A DNA stretch of 64,000 bases from Porites lobata (Eukaryota; Cnidaria; Anthozoa; Scleractinia; Poritidae), in contig CALNXK010000037.1 of assembly GCA_942486035.1 (NCBI GenBank), positions 2,979,001 to 3,043,000 on the forward strand, in the 5' to 3' direction. The number at the start of each line of letters is the position of its first letter. The first letter of the stretch is position 1. A model generated the notes under the pieces. It did not search any database. It was not told where the DNA came from and saw only the letters and a program-made list of their open reading frames with translations. The position numbers and the translations under genes were made by a program. This document shows, one piece after another, positions 36,829-47,132 of the stretch.

Positions 36829-39800
36829 GTTAGTCATTATGATGTAAAAAGGTGAAAGTTTAAACTCCATTTTATAGAAAACGAGAAAGCAAAAAAAATA
36901 GTTTACGGAAGAAATCAGAAGTAAATGACTTTATTTTCAGTGCTCTAAATCTGTGTCAAAAAGGTTAAATTTTTATTAATTAATTTGTTTTTGTGCTTCT
37001 TTTTTTCCTTTATCGCGACTTACCCTGCCCCTGTGTCCACATACAAATTCTCCATACTGTACTCCATACATTTCTGTAGAGAATTAGTGGAGAGAATTTG
37101 TTAACAGATTAAAAAAGTTTTCTCCTGATGTTCATTTTATTAATTGTCGTAGCCTTTTCTTTCGATTATGTATTGATATTTTTAGGAGAAAATTGGCCAC
37201 TCTTGGGTCTTTGTATAAAGGGTTAATCATGTTCTTTATTTTTAAGGATCCTAACGTGAGACTCATCAGAGAGCTACGAGCTGAGATTGATCGACTCAAA
37301 ATACTCCTTCAAGCTCATGGGCAGGTAAGGAATCCAGGAAAAGAATGATAGTGTTTTGTCAAAAGATGTTCTGAACTCCTTTGCAAAAGCTTGCGTAACC
37401 TGTTCACAGACCCTCTATTTTCTCTGTAGAGATCGTCCAGCGCGCGCATGAAAATAAAAACCGCGGGGGATTAATTGGCCGCCCTTGTTCTCGCGCTCCG
37501 CGCTCTTCCTAGCATAGCAGGGGCGGGGATGGCATTTTACACTCAGTCTCTCTCTAGTAAATAACTCAGTTATTTTGGTCAACGCAATACAAAGAACTAA
37601 ACTCTCTTTCCGCTTTAAATGTTCTGAAAAAAATGTCGGGTGGGGTGAAAACAAGTGATGAAACCTGCACTGTCCCCCGGATAATGGATGTCAGCGATAT
37701 GCAGGGGGTAACCCTCTGCTAGACCAACATCTCATCAACTGCAGTTGCGGGGAAATGGGGGTGTGGAAAGCATTACTGCTAGTGCATTACTGCTAGTTGC
37801 TATATCATAGTGGGGATGATTGTCTTGATGTAGCCTCATACACTGTATTTTTACCTTTCATTATTTGAGCCAATATCGCTGAAAATTTTCACCAGCATGA
37901 ATTTGAAAGGGCTTTTAAATAAGTAGGCCATGTTGGGTCGTTGCCAGATAAGCCTTGTGCTGTCCTAGTAAGAGCTCCTTCTCCAATTCTTTGTTTTTCA
38001 GGATGGAATTGGGGAACTTGGCGCCGCAGAAGAAACCAAGATGACTGAAAGGCTTCATGAAAATGAAGCTCGTGTTGAAGAACTTACCAAGAACTGGACA
38101 AGCAAATGGCGAGAAACTCAGAAAATCATTGAGGTAAACAAAACTGAGCTAATGAGAAAATCAAATCATCCCGAGTGTCCTGTAAGGAGGGCAGGGAATA
38201 CATTGCATTCAAAATTATGTTATTAAAAATCTATTTTTCCTTTTGTCTTCTCTTGTTTCCTTGTAGGAACGAGCTCTCGGCTTCAGATACGAAGGTGCTG
38301 GCATCAAAATGGAATCGGAGCTTCCTCATCTGGTCTGCATCGATGATGACGTACTGAGCACTGGAGTCACGCTCTATCATTTGAAGGTAGGTAACTCTCG
38401 TCACGCGTCACGCTCTATCACTTAAAGTTAGTAAACTGTCAATCGGCCATTTCCGTGTTCCGAAAACTCTCACTTTCAAAACGAGGCTAAGGGCAAAACT
38501 TTGCTTTTGAAAATGAGTTTTATTTACATGAGAATAAAAAAGAGTTTTCAATAAAATAAACTAACTTCGCACGTAGTCTCACTTTTGAAAAAGAGGCTCC
38601 AGCCAACCAACTCGGAATGGCCTAATAGTCTACCAAATAATGGTCTCTCTGGCTTTTTCAAGTCCTTCTCTGCCACGATTTTGCCTGAGAAGGCTACAAT
38701 CATCGTCAAAAGTGTTGGGAAGGCGGCTACTTTTTACCTCTTTTTTCCCCCCTCCCCCCACCCCTGGCCCAATGTTGAGCAAAATGTTAATGCCTTTGCG
38801 CGTAATTGTTCTGTTATATCCCAACATTGAAAAGAGGGGACGGGGGATATTTAGCAAAGAGAGGATTTGAAGATTAAAATGGACTACTGTTAAGTTGTGC
38901 AACCTTCCCAACTACTTTTGTCTGGGATTGTAGATCGTGACTATATAATTTATTGCAAGCCACTAAAGGCTTCCCTTACGATTCACAGGACGGCATGACG
39001 TACATTGGAAGAGAGGATGCCAATTTTAATCCTGATATAGGTAAGGTTTGATTGTCATGGTAATGGTAATACGTTATGCCGTTTTGAAATAACTTGTCGT
39101 ACACACACACAAGTCTGAGGAATCTACACTTAGCTGTTTAACGAATGAACACGTCTGGTTGTGCCTCGTTTTTTCAACCCCCTTCTCACTGTCTGGACAT
39201 TGGATGAGATATTTTCGGTGTCCCAATTGTTAGCAGGTGCTAAGGTATCTGAATGGCTTTTTCTCATTTCTCTTCGTGTTTGTTAAAATTGCTCTAAAAG
39301 GACAAAAATAATACAGTATTTAATTGTGAAGTCAATGGGATCTGATGTATATCTTTTTTATCTACAGTGTTATCTGGGCCGGGTATTGAACCAGAACATT
39401 GTATTATGGAGAGTATTGAGGGGACTGTGGTCCTTCATCCAATCGCAAGCATGTGTCAGGTGAATGGGCTCCCTGTGGGCAAGTCACAAAGGATTAGTCA
39501 AGGTGGGTTATCGATAAGACCTATAAATATTTTATTATTAATTCAAAATACTTACCTGCTTAAACCACGAACACCTATATTAAAACTCCCGTTTTAACAT
39601 TAATTTGGTTTAACATTTGCCTGTTACTTTAGTCGGCAATGTCAGGATATGAAGAGATGTTTATTCTACTAGTTTCGCTTAAGGCCTGTACCTTCTTGAG
39701 AAGTTGTGAGAACTCTCATGTTGTAATTCAGTAACGTTGTTATCTACTTGTAGGAGATGTAATCTTGCTTGGGAAAACGAACATGCTGCGTTTCAACCAT

Positions 39801-42800
39801 CCCCAGGAGGCTGCGAAACTCAGGAAGAAGAGATATGTAAGTTAACTGTAGATTTTTTCGCTTGCAAGAGGCAATACAGCTGACACTACTCTAACAAAGT
39901 AAATACAAAAATAGAACTAAAGCGTTCAAGATTATAAAGAAATAGCCCTAATAGGCCTCGTCTGGGAAGGGTACCTCATGAATTTTCACAACAACGAATT
40001 CCATGCACAGTTAAATTGAAGAAACAAAACAAAACAAAAATGAGTCAAAACAACAACAACAAACACTCACGCACAGTACCACATAATGGGGCACGACGGC
40101 GCAATTAGAAATTTTGCATTTAACTTTCATAAGGGTTTATATTCTCGCGATCACTGTCGTTCCTAATTATTTTACTGTTACATTATGCGGTACATTTCGA
40201 GAATTTCCACTCAGTTTCGACTTTTTAAAAACATTTTCAGTATGAGTCCATGGAAAATCTGGCAGACATTTCATCGGAGCCCGAGAGGGAGCCGTCTTAT
40301 ATGTTCTACAATGCAGGGTAAGTACAGAACGTAATTTTGTCTTTTCTGGTTTCTCTTTTATTTATATTACTTCTATAAAATAAAAAGGCTTTAAAAAAGG
40401 TCAGAACGTTTGGGTAGCCTTTAATTCCTGCGCGAGGGTCACATTACAAGATTTGGTTCACAGACTGAACATTCTTTGACTGAGTCAGGCTTTTAGAGTT
40501 AAGGGGCTTGAGTGATTGACGTCTGCAAGTATCGAAGGAAACTTCACTAGTTTCTGCTCAATGAGATTATGTATCCATAAAATGGAATAAGCGTTGTATT
40601 CGAGTGATCAAAATGACTGACGTCAAAGAAAAAAGCAAACGTCAGCTCTGAATCCGTTCGCTTTCTTTGTTATCCAACCAAACGTCGCGCGCTGTGCCAC
40701 TTTTCGCTTAACGGCCAATCCAATTTGTTCACACGTTATCTTTTATTTATCAGTAGTTTTATTTTATCAGTTTCAATTTATGTTAATTAGTTAAAATAGA
40801 CCATGGTTACCGCAACAGCGTGAAGCCAATTACGACTCTAAAAAAGTAACTTTATTCAAAATAAGAGCACAACAGTAGATGCTTTAGCTGAAATGAGAAG
40901 AAAGGCAAAGTCAAATAGAGTTGAAACACCTGAAGCAATCACCCCAAATGCCCAAATTTGTTGGTCGGGTACGCGTAGTGGCCACATGGTGGTTCGAATG
41001 TGTCATAATTTTTCCAGTTTTCTAAAACGCTCCGCTCTGTAGCTGGTCGTTATCATGTTGTTTTGGCTTACTGCATCAAAACCCTAAAGGAATCGAAATT
41101 AACTCGCGATTCTCTATTCAGAACTTCTCTGGGGCAGTTTTCAGGCACGATAGCTTTAGTTTTGTACTTCTACTCTTTTGATTGGCTGAAAATATCAAAC
41201 GCCACATTTTTAAACCAATCAAAACAAATTGTGACGTGCACACGCTCCTTTTCCCGCTTCTGACGGCGGGGTACAAGATTCGACGACGGCGACGGCAACG
41301 AGAACATTAAAAAAGCAATAGGTTTAATAAGCTAAACAACAACTTCGCACGTGCATCACGCTTTTTTGTACATTTCTTTGCCTTCACTGCACGACTACGA
41401 CGTAAAAATACCTAATTTTATGTTTGTGGAGGATGTAAACAAGCAACGACGAAATTTTCTTTCTCTTTCTGAACTTAGATGAGTCTCGTAGGAATTTAAA
41501 TCCGGGAGAGTTGGCATATATTTGACAAAGTATAAAGCGAGTTAGAATAATCGCGATGAAGATTGAAAAACCGGGAATTCACTTTTTAAGCGACGTTTTC
41601 CCTGTCGTCGCCGTCCTCTCATCTTAAGGTCCCTATTTCTTTAATCCGTGGTCTGATGTTATCGTTCGGGTGTCTTTCCCTGTTTTGATTGGCCAAAGTA
41701 ATTACTTTTAATTGGTTTTGGGTTCCTAAATCACGTCACGTATTTGAAAATCAATGTCTTTGTTGTTTTCTATTTTGCAGCTTGGAGCTTGAGCGCCAAT
41801 ATCGCGAAGAGACGAGAAGAATAGAAGAACAAAGGTAAATAGCGAGATATTTAGTTTTATCAAACTTTACAGGAGCGAACGACATGTGTGTTTATTGCAG
41901 AAAGTGCAAGTGCGCTGTAGAATATGGCTCACAGTCACAGGGTATATTCTTGAAATGGACTCAAATTTGATTGAATATTTCACGCTTGATCAGCCTACTC
42001 TTAATTATTTCTAGGTCTCATCACTCTACTACCATCACGTATATTAATATTATTTAAAACTGTACCATTTAGTTCACACCGGCAGAATTTTGACTAACTT
42101 AACGGGCCATGTAAATTATACCTTGCTCTAACAAGAGCGGCCATTAAATCATATTCCGCTGAAAAGCAAATAAATGAAATTATCTATGCTGTGAAATCTG
42201 TGTTGATCAGAAACTGAGTGCAAGTGGCTTCCAAACGTTTTTATTCTCTTATTTATAACGCTCGTGTAAAACAAAGCCAGCGGACCTTAGCGAGGATCTG
42301 ATTATCGAGTGTGTGCACTCAAAGTTTCTCTACATGATTCTTTCTTGTTTTTAAGACGTCGAACTGATCATAATGGGAAGCTTAAGCAACAACGACGGAG
42401 ACGGCAACGTTTTTTGTACATTCTTTGCCGTCGTTGAACGACCACGATGTGAAAATACCCTATTTCATGTTTTGTTGAGGACGTGAACCCAAGACAACTA
42501 GTTTCTAGTTCTTTTTTTAAACTTACATACAGTCATTTGGAATTCAACCCCAGAAAAATTCACCAACATTTGACAAAATGAACGCCATGGAAGAAGAGCG
42601 ATGAATTTTGAAGAAGCACCAATTCACGGTTTTTAAGAAACGTTTTAGCTTCCAAATATATCCAACAACGGCCTTAAAACTCGAGTTAACTAATTGCTCT
42701 TGATGTTTTTTAAGATGTTGTAGTGATCTTTCCGTCCCGTCTGTTTTTTTTTTTCATCAGGAAGAGTCTTGAAACGCAACAGGTTGAGGCTGCGAACAAG

Positions 42801-45800
42801 TTAGAAGAGGCTAGGTTTGTATGATCATAATCAGTCACTAGCAAAAACCAAGTGAGGAATTGAACCAGATTTCTCCATTATTACCTCATTATCTTGTTCA
42901 TTAACTGATTATCGTTACGTTAAATTGTGGAGGATTGGTGCCCATACATGACCCGTATTCATATTGCGCTTTCGTGTTTTTCGTTCGTATACAAAATGAA
43001 AGAGCTGTCACTTAGTGAGCTGTACTATGGCATCGTCCCTTTTCAACGGTTCATCCGAGAATTTTACTGCTCCATCCGGGTCACCTTAGTCACAGCTGTG
43101 GCCAATCACAGTGGATGCTGACATGCCTGAGCATGCAATGAACCAATCGAAACACGAAGGAAGTACCTGTGGTCGAAAGCGCGGGAAAACGCTTGCTACC
43201 AAGTCACTTACACAAAGAACACCGCATTTTTCAGTTTGGAAACATACTTCGGCAATAAACAAGTAGAACACATTCTTTTTCTTTCTGATGATGAACACTA
43301 TGATCTGTTTTTGTTTGTTTTAGAGATGGTTGATACAGTCGACTTTTTCTAATATGACTCAGCAAATATCAAAACAATGCTGAGAGAACGTTAAGAATAG
43401 TGTCCAGGCAAATTGAAAAAATTTTGACTTGGGCAATTAAACATATTGCAGGCGGGAACTTGAGTTCCTCCGTTCGCAACAACAGAGAGCTTCGGAAGTA
43501 AGAAGCGCGGAGGAAGTTCAGCGAAAAGTAGAGTTGGAAGCGAGCCACCAGCAGCTAGAACTTCAGAAAAAGTATTTAGAAGAAATTCGTCAAGAACAGG
43601 AACAGGCGCGGGAAAGAGCAGAAGAAGAAATAAGACAGGTGAGTTAGTCTTAAATATTTGCGTTATTTAATGAATACAGAACTAGACAATCAGTCAGTCA
43701 GGCAGTCATTTAGTCATTTAGTCATTCCGTCAGTCAGTCAAGTCTGTCCGTCCGTCCGTCAGTCACTCAATCAGTCAGTCATGTCAGTCCGTCCGTCCGT
43801 CCGTCTGTCAGTCAATCAGTCAGTTAGTCAGTCCTTTGGAGCGTCTTTTTTCCAATTTTTTGCTTTCCATGAATCAGGTGAAGGAAAGGATTCGTCAAGA
43901 ACAGGATGAAGAGCGACAGCGCTTGGAATCTGAGATGCAGCGTTTAGTGGCACTTGAAGAGGAACACAGGAGAAAGGTGATGGCCAAGGAATTGGAGATG
44001 AGCAGGATAAAAGACGACCTTGAAAGAAAATGGGAACGTGAAAGGCGACAGGTATTTCATTTAACTGAGCTTTCAGCTTCATTATTTCGCTAGTTATAAT
44101 CACAAAAAGCCTGATACTGAAACGATTTCTGGACTTGCACTGATTGGTATTGCATTGTGTGGCTATTTTGCTTCTGTCAACTTGCACCCGAACGCGCGCT
44201 GATTTCGTATCGTGCTTTTTTCGTGAATGGAATCATTGTCAGATTATATGCGGCTAAAATGCTTCGTTTGGACTTGCGATGACTCGCAAGGATTGCGTTC
44301 AATTGGAATTGCGTTAGATTTGTTACGGGCAAATGCTTGCACTGAAAACTTTGACATTTCCTTTTCTTCAGAAATCAAAATTAAACTAGTTGTTTTTTCT
44401 TTTATCATATTTTACTTCGTCATTGCGTCCACGCAGAGGAGAGTAAATGAAACATTGCGTAGTGTTGAACAGAACTTTGTTCGTTGTATACAGAAATGTT
44501 GCTTGACTCGCACTTTCTTCCCAATTTTTGTTGCAGTGTTTCAGTTGCATTGTAAATCACCTTACTGATAGCCGTAGGCAAAGATTGTTTAAATCATTTT
44601 ATCTTTATCTCAGGTTGAAGTGCAACGTGAAGAGGTAGCAAAGCTACAGCAGGAAATCGAAACCAAGTCGCAAGAATTAGAATTAGCTGAACAGCAAGCT
44701 CGAGCTGCAGCCGAACGGAGCAGCACCGCATCTTCATCTGGAACGTTAACTCCCTCCACCAGCAGTGACGCGTTACAAGAGGCAGCTGCTGCCGCGCGCA
44801 GTGAGGCAGCGGCAGAAGCAGCAGCTAGGGCGGAGCCCGAGGAGAAGAATCAATTAGACGTGCTGCGTGAGCGATTGAAGCAGCTAGAGGCTGATTATGA
44901 AGAACAGCGGAAGCAGGCGCAGAGGGAGATGTCACAAGCCAAGGATTCAGTCCGCAGAGTGGAACAGGAGACGTTAGAGGGACTCCGCAGCCTGACGACA
45001 GGGAAGTCGGCGATTGAATTCGAGTGGCGTCGCTTGGAGGAACTGCAAGCGAAGCACAAACGAGCTCAGGAGCAGGCTTACGTCAAGATAAAAGACGTGC
45101 GCGAGATGTTAGAGAGTGCGGAGGAAGTAGAGGAAGCGTCACTAATTGAGAAGGAGAAAATGATCATGGAGAGAAGAGCTGCGAGAATGAAAGTGGAGGA
45201 AGCAAGAAGAAGGTGAGAGGAGTTTCTGCCATATCTGAAGCCCGAAGGGCCAAAAAAATATTTTTTTAGAGACCGCCCCCCCTCCCCCCCTTTATCTAAG
45301 GGTCTGGATGACCGGGCCCCCACCCCTTTATCCCAAGGTCTGGATCCGGTACTGTAAGGTTCTTCGTAAGGGGCTTTAGGAGGGGTTCATATCCGAGGGG
45401 GACTTATAACCGGAATAAAGAATACGCTTCGTATTCAAGATACATGCAAACGAGTCCGTGTGAATTTTCAAGTACATATGGATGCGTGCCTTGACGGCTT
45501 CTGTCCACACTAGAACAATGGTAAACGGATAAATTTCGTTACCGGGTGTACATAAAGAGACAAGTTTGTATACGGGTTCGTGCGGACATAATCTTAGTTT
45601 GCCGGGTTGTGTTAAGTTTGGTCAGTAAAACTCAGGCTTAACGCGTCTTTTTGATTAAAAACTCTGTCTCTATAAAACTAGGCTGTATAATTTAATGTCA
45701 CGTGGTTTTGTTTCCAATGGTCTTGTGCATGACAACGGCGACGAGGACCAAGTGAGGTCACAGTAGTTCAAGGATAGGCGAAATTTAAATCTGAGGAGGC

Positions 45801-47132
45801 AGCGTGACCGAGTGGTTAGAGCGCTGGACTTACGAATCGGAGGCCCCGAGTTCAAGTCCCGCTCTGATCGCTGGCTGGATTTGTTTTCGGTAGTCCCAAG
45901 TTCAAATCCTCGGCCACACTTGTAAATAACTAACTGGTTTGCCTCCGGCCAGTTGGGATTCTTAACCCTTTTGAGTTCAATTTGAATTGTTTGTTTCAGG
46001 CACTTGCTCGGTCCCACTAGCATTAGTGCTATAAATAGTGTCGAGGATAAATACCGGAATTATTATTATTGTTTCACGTCAGGTTTTAAAAAGATTGTTT
46101 ATACCAGGTTCTTGTTTCATTGACAGGTTGGAAGAGTTGGAAAACGAAGATAAAGATGTGGAGCTAACTGAAGACGATTTCACGAAAAAGAAAGAACTTT
46201 TAGAATTCGAAACTCGCGAGGAAATCAAGGATATCAGAGAGGAACGAAAAATTTTGACTGAACTTTTGCACAAACATCAAACGGCGCTTCAAAAGGCGAC
46301 GCTGATGGTAACAGAGACTAAAACCAAGTTAGAGAAACATCTGGAGAGCGAGAAGCTTATTCTCCTGCCGGTCAGAGAAAAGGTGGAGGGTTTGGTTCGA
46401 AATGAGCTTGGACCGTTGATTGATTACGAACAGGAAATAGAGAAAAAATGTGAGGATGTTGACCGGGAGGGACGTGAGCGCAAGAAGTTAATCTACAAGC
46501 AGAGGAGACGAATCGCTCTGCTAGAGCGGCAACACAACCAGGCGCTGCAACAAGCAGAGAAAGAAACGTTAAACGAAGAAGAACTTGAAGAGTTGGAGAA
46601 TGAAAGAGAAGCAGAACGTAGTCTGATAAGGAAAGAAAAAGTTCGATTGCTGGAGCTTGAGAAAAAGCACAAAGAACAGCAAGAGGTCGCGGAGCTGACT
46701 ATCGGAGAAGCTGTTCAGGAGCTGGAAAAACGGAAATCGAGCGTGAATCAGCTTTTGGACGCAGAGAGGCGAAAGTTAGCTGATTTAGAAGCTGTACATA
46801 AGGAGACGTTAGAGCACGTGGAACAAGAGCTGGAACAGCGATCAGAGATTCTGCACCGAGTAAAGGATAAAGTACAGAAGGACAAACGACAACTTGCAAA
46901 GCTGGACGTGAGGCAGCAGCGATGCGCGGCCAAAGCGGCGGAGGAGTTGTTCCTCATGGCGGATCTGTTGGAGAAGGAAATGAGCGACAAGGGAAAAACA
47001 GATGAGTTGATTAGAATTAAGGAACAGAGGAAGAAACTTCAGGAGTTAGATAAGCAGTTGAGAATGGCGGAAAAAAGAGAGAAAAACTCAAGAGGAGATG
47101 ACGCCGAGAACCCGCAGTGTATTCTGTTGTAA
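27304..47132 (+). CDS. KIF16B: Kinesin-3 family motor, KIF16B-like, with CaaX end
   Basis: This is a plus-end-directed microtubule motor of the kinesin-3 family. KIF16B in vertebrates carries early endosomes using a C-terminal PX domain that binds PI3P. I assemble 26 coding exons with GT-AG introns. The lengths sum to 3,813 bases, an exact multiple of three, giving 1,270 residues without internal stops. Order: motor domain (about 1-354), neck and hinge, FHA domain (about 460-545), then a long charged coiled coil (about 580-1255). It starts at the only Met giving the conserved kinesin N terminus (MASVKVAVRVRPLNK). The tail has no PX domain; the final exon runs to a stop after Cys-Ile-Leu-Leu, a CaaX box of the geranylgeranyl type. 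Identification as KIF16B rests on near-identity of the motor and FHA segments to the family as I know it. A paralogue, or an alternative 3' end with PX, cannot be excluded. Confidence 0.93.
30601..30786. mobile_element. pogo-like MITE in kinesin intron 4
   Basis: The element starts TGTAGTGGAACCTCTATAAT and ends with the imperfect inverse, AAGGTCTCACTGTA. Internal TAATGAGGTTTCATTATATT-type repeats are typical of pogo/Tigger-like short elements. It is about 186 bp long and has no coding capacity. Confidence 0.55.
32133..32310. mobile_element. Intronic MITE, copy 1 (kinesin intron 7)
   Basis: Ends are ATCCTTTAAGCCCCAATA and its inverse TATTGGGATGCCTATAAGG. It contains ACAAATTCTCCAAACTGAT and TTAGGAGAAAATTG, which recur in the same order at about 37017-37229 in intron 13. 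Confidence 0.55.
32335..32425 (+). repeat. Possible SINE core fragment
   Basis: The stretch GAGCTGCCATCCTATCCAGT followed by GGGGAGTGC and an AGAAACCAGGAT segment resembles the conserved central part of animal SINEs (CATCCCATCCAGGGGGGAGT type). It is diverged and truncated. The 189-codon open frame across this intron region has no recognisable protein features and is not annotated. Confidence 0.3.
33294..33719 (+). pseudogene. Penelope-like element, C-terminal GIY-YIG endonuclease fragment
   Basis: An open frame ending at 33719 encodes a segment starting near NNATKNYIGLTEGTFKQRFS and continuing through STELSKYIWKL, ISRARPYNN, KRCDLCLTEK and SKCRHENKFYLRNN. This is the characteristic C terminus of animal Penelope-like retroelements, whose GIY-YIG endonuclease nicks target DNA for reverse transcription. 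The reverse transcriptase is missing: the copy is 5'-truncated where it meets a (TA)n run at about 33318-33336. It sits in intron 8 of the kinesin gene, in sense orientation. A hammerhead ribozyme follows at 33831 and another (TA)n run borders the 3' side at about 33913-33938. The upstream part of the open frame, before about 33345, is flanking sequence. Confidence 0.8.
33831..33890 (+). ncRNA. Type I hammerhead ribozyme of Penelope-like element
   Basis: The three-way core is complete: CTGATGA at 33850-33856, stem II GTGC/GCAC (33857-33860 with 33865-33868) closed by a GTGA loop, then GAAA at 33869-33872. Stem III is minimal: A33872 and C33873 pair with T33880 and G33879. The predicted cleavage is after A33881 (GUA). 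Stem I is formed by CTGT 33846-33849 with ACAG 33882-33885 and, beyond an asymmetric bulge, ATTCT 33831-33835 with AGAAT 33886-33890. Such minimal-stem-III hammerheads are known from Penelope-like elements, and the endonuclease end lies 112 bp upstream. No core base is mutated. Whether the RNA cleaves as a monomer is unknown; short stem III versions often work better as dimers. Confidence 0.85.
34197..34330 (+). repeat. tRNA-derived SINE fragment (kinesin intron 9)
   Basis: A tRNA-like head contains an A-box-like TGGTGGAGTGGTGATCAC and a B-box-like GAGTTCGAGTCC about 35 bp apart, followed by a non-tRNA body ending near AAATAAAATATTGAATGA. It cannot fold into an intact tRNA, so it is annotated as a SINE remnant. 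Confidence 0.5.
35423..35908. mobile_element. MITE with AATAAGCGCCC ends (kinesin intron 11)
   Basis: The left end (GTGTTTCCTTGAATAAGCGC) and right end (GTGCTTATTCGGGGAAATAT) are imperfect inverted repeats. Several internal copies of GAATAAGCGCCC / AATAAGTGCCC follow the left end. About 486 bp, non-coding. Confidence 0.6.
37017..37229. mobile_element. Intronic MITE, copy 2 (kinesin intron 13)
   Basis: It shares ACAAATTCTCCATACTGT, ATACATTTCT, a CTTTTCTTTCGATTATGTAT-like stretch and TTAGGAGAAAATTG with the element at 32133-32310, in the same order and orientation. Confidence 0.5.
37247..40317 (+). CDS. KIF16B: KIF16B-like exons 14-20: neck, hinge and FHA domain
   Basis: Coding exons: 37247-37324, 38002-38133, 38267-38386, 38989-39040, 39368-39502, 39754-39836, 40241-40317. 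The first two encode the neck helix (VRLIRELRAEIDRLK) and the hinge with the kinesin-3 signature around ELTKNWTSKWRETQ. The next four carry the forkhead-associated domain, with YHLKDGMTYIGRED as its first strands, an EPEHC turn and a DVILLGKTNMLRFNHP end. In kinesin-3 motors the FHA and neck coil control dimerisation and autoinhibition. The segment joins the coiled coil through a short acidic linker ending YNAGLELERQ. Confidence 0.9.
38694..38933. mobile_element. MITE with about 33 bp inverted ends (kinesin intron 16)
   Basis: The left end CTACAATCATCGTCAAAAGT and onward through TTGGGAAGGCGGC is matched in reverse by GCAACCTTCCCAACTACTTT through TGTCTGGGATTGTAG at the right end. Length is 240 bp. 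The inside is C/T-rich with a CCCAATGTTGAGCAAAATGT / CCCAACATTGAAAAG pair. Confidence 0.6.
41269..41632. mobile_element. MITE, GACGGCGACGGCAACG family, copy 1 (intron 20)
   Basis: The left end contains CGACGACGGCGACGGCAACG; the right end contains its inverse, GACGTTTTCCCTGTCGTCGC then CGTCCTC. Landmarks inside are CACGCTTTTTTGTACATTTC, TTTGTGGAGGATGTAAACAA and AATTCACTTTTTAAGCG. A second copy lies in the next intron. Confidence 0.65.
41781..47132 (+). CDS. KIF16B: KIF16B-like exons 21-26: coiled-coil tail and CaaX box
   Basis: Coding exons: 41781-41834, 42761-42814, 43452-43638, 43878-44051, 44614-45212, 46127-47132. They encode an almost continuous Glu/Lys/Arg/Gln-rich helical tail with heptad character. 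It is interrupted in exon 25 by a Ser/Thr- and Ala-rich segment (RSSTASSSGTLTPSTSS then EAAAAARSEAAAEAAARAE), a likely flexible break. The last exon is 1,006 bases long and ends ENPQCILL-stop. Vertebrate KIF16B would continue here into a PX domain of about 120 residues; none of its hallmarks (Arg-Arg-Tyr-Ser-x-Phe, Pro-Pro-Lys) is seen in this exon or downstream before the next gene. Confidence 0.9.
42376..42655. mobile_element. MITE, GACGGCGACGGCAACG family, copy 2 (intron 21)
   Basis: It shares, in order, CAACGACGGAGACGGCAACG, TTTTTTGTACATTCTTTGCC, TTTTGTTGAGGACGTGAAC and CGGTTTTTAAGAAACGTTTT with the copy at 41269-41632. It is more diverged and its ends are less clear. Confidence 0.55.
43688..43832 (+). 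repeat. (AGTC)n/(CCGT)n tetranucleotide satellite
   Basis: Alternating AGTC and GTCC/CCGT tetranucleotide runs with substitutions occupy about 145 bp of kinesin intron 23, between two coding exons. The 83-codon open frame across it (Ser/Gln/Val-rich) is an artefact of the repeat. Confidence 0.85.
45796..46073 (+). repeat. tRNA-derived SINE (kinesin intron 25)
   Basis: The head reads AGGCAGCGTGACCGAGTGG then TTAGAGCGCTGGACTTACGA, like a class II (Ser/Leu-type) tRNA with an A box, and has a B-box-like GAGTTCAAGTCCCGC. A second GTTCAAATCC copy, a CCTCCGGCCAGTTGGGATTC body and a terminal (ATT)n run complete a SINE of about 280 bp. The acceptor stem is not paired, so it is not a functional tRNA. 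It ends only about 50 bp before the last coding exon. Confidence 0.75.

Noticed and set aside
43658..43909. 83-codon Ser/Gln/Val-rich open frame
   Set aside because: Produced by the AGTC/CCGT tetranucleotide satellite between two kinesin exons.
45796..45872. Possible tRNA-Ser/Leu gene
   Set aside because: A- and B-box-like motifs are present, but the acceptor stem does not pair and a SINE body with an (ATT)n tail follows.
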